A DNA stretch of 6,428 nt from Flavobacteriales bacterium (lineage in GTDB: Bacteria; Bacteroidota; Bacteroidia; Flavobacteriales_D; Crocinitomicaceae): positions 1 to 6,428 of the forward strand of contig JABJEE010000283.1 of NCBI GenBank assembly GCA_018665005.1. Direction: 5' to 3'. Every line of letters begins with the position of its first letter. Within the stretch, counting starts at the first letter, position 1. Of the stretch, positions 6,374 through 6,428 are shown piece after piece. The notes under the pieces were generated by a model. The model was not told the DNA's origin, ran no database searches, and saw nothing but the letters and a program-made list of their open reading frames with translations. Made by a program: the position numbers and the translations under genes.

Positions 6374-6428
6374 ATGCAACTGTGGAACAAATTAAATAAG
6401 GAGGAACTTGAAGTACAACTTCGCGATA
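6374..6428 (+). CDS. 5' end of an unidentified gene, cut by the window edge
   Basis: An open frame starts at ATG 6374 and stays open to the edge, giving 18 codons (MQLWNKLNKEELEVQLRD). It is placed correctly behind a consensus promoter and a short AT-rich leader, which supports a real gene. The opening M-Q-L-W/Y-N-x-L-x-x-E-E resembles, from memory, the start of TrhO/YceA-type rhodanese proteins (tRNA uridine 34 hydroxylation) of this phylum. Eighteen residues are too few to assign it, so the product is left open. The in-frame aaggaggaa at 6397-6405 encodes Lys-Glu-Glu and lies inside the gene, so it is not a ribosome-binding site for this start. Confidence 0.5.
   Translation, partial: MQLWNKLNKEELEVQLRD

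Overview
The window reads as chromosomal DNA of a Bacteroidota bacterium, most likely a flavobacterial relative. This rests on four observations. The DNA is AT-rich. Start codons follow A-rich leaders and lack Shine-Dalgarno sequences. A secreted protein ends in a type A sorting domain of the type IX secretion system (T9SS), which is essentially confined to this phylum. A match to the Bacteroidota -7 promoter element (TAnnTTTG) lies near the right edge. No RNA genes, insertion sequences, CRISPR arrays or phage genes were seen.

All genes lie on the + strand and pack tightly. From the left: (1) a class I DAHP synthase with an N-terminal ferredoxin-like regulatory domain (6-1004), the entry enzyme of aromatic amino acid synthesis; (2) 1 bp later, a KdsC-like HAD phosphatase with an unusual ~65-residue N-terminal extension (1006-1671); (3) 16 bp later, a stand-alone relative of the lysine-ketoglutarate reductase (LOR) half of the animal/plant AASS enzyme (1688-2902); (4) a UMF1/Atg22-like MFS transporter (2945-4264); (5) 9 bp later, dapD of the lysine/diaminopimelate pathway (4274-5080). 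The small gaps suggest these five genes form one operon or two abutting ones.

After a 65-bp spacer comes a single-gene unit encoding an exported seven-repeat Asp-box beta-propeller with a T9SS C-terminal domain (5146-6306). A good Bacteroidota promoter then drives a gene that runs off the right edge; only 18 codons are visible (6374 onward).

The left block is amino-acid metabolism: the aromatic entry step, a probable lysine/saccharopine enzyme, a possible amino-acid exporter and a lysine/DAP biosynthetic enzyme. The least understood points are the substrate of the HAD phosphatase directly behind DAHP synthase, the direction and partner of the LOR-like enzyme beside dapD, and the ligand of the secreted propeller. 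Most of the window is ordinary housekeeping. I found no clear sign of a wholly new system, only a few testable anomalies.
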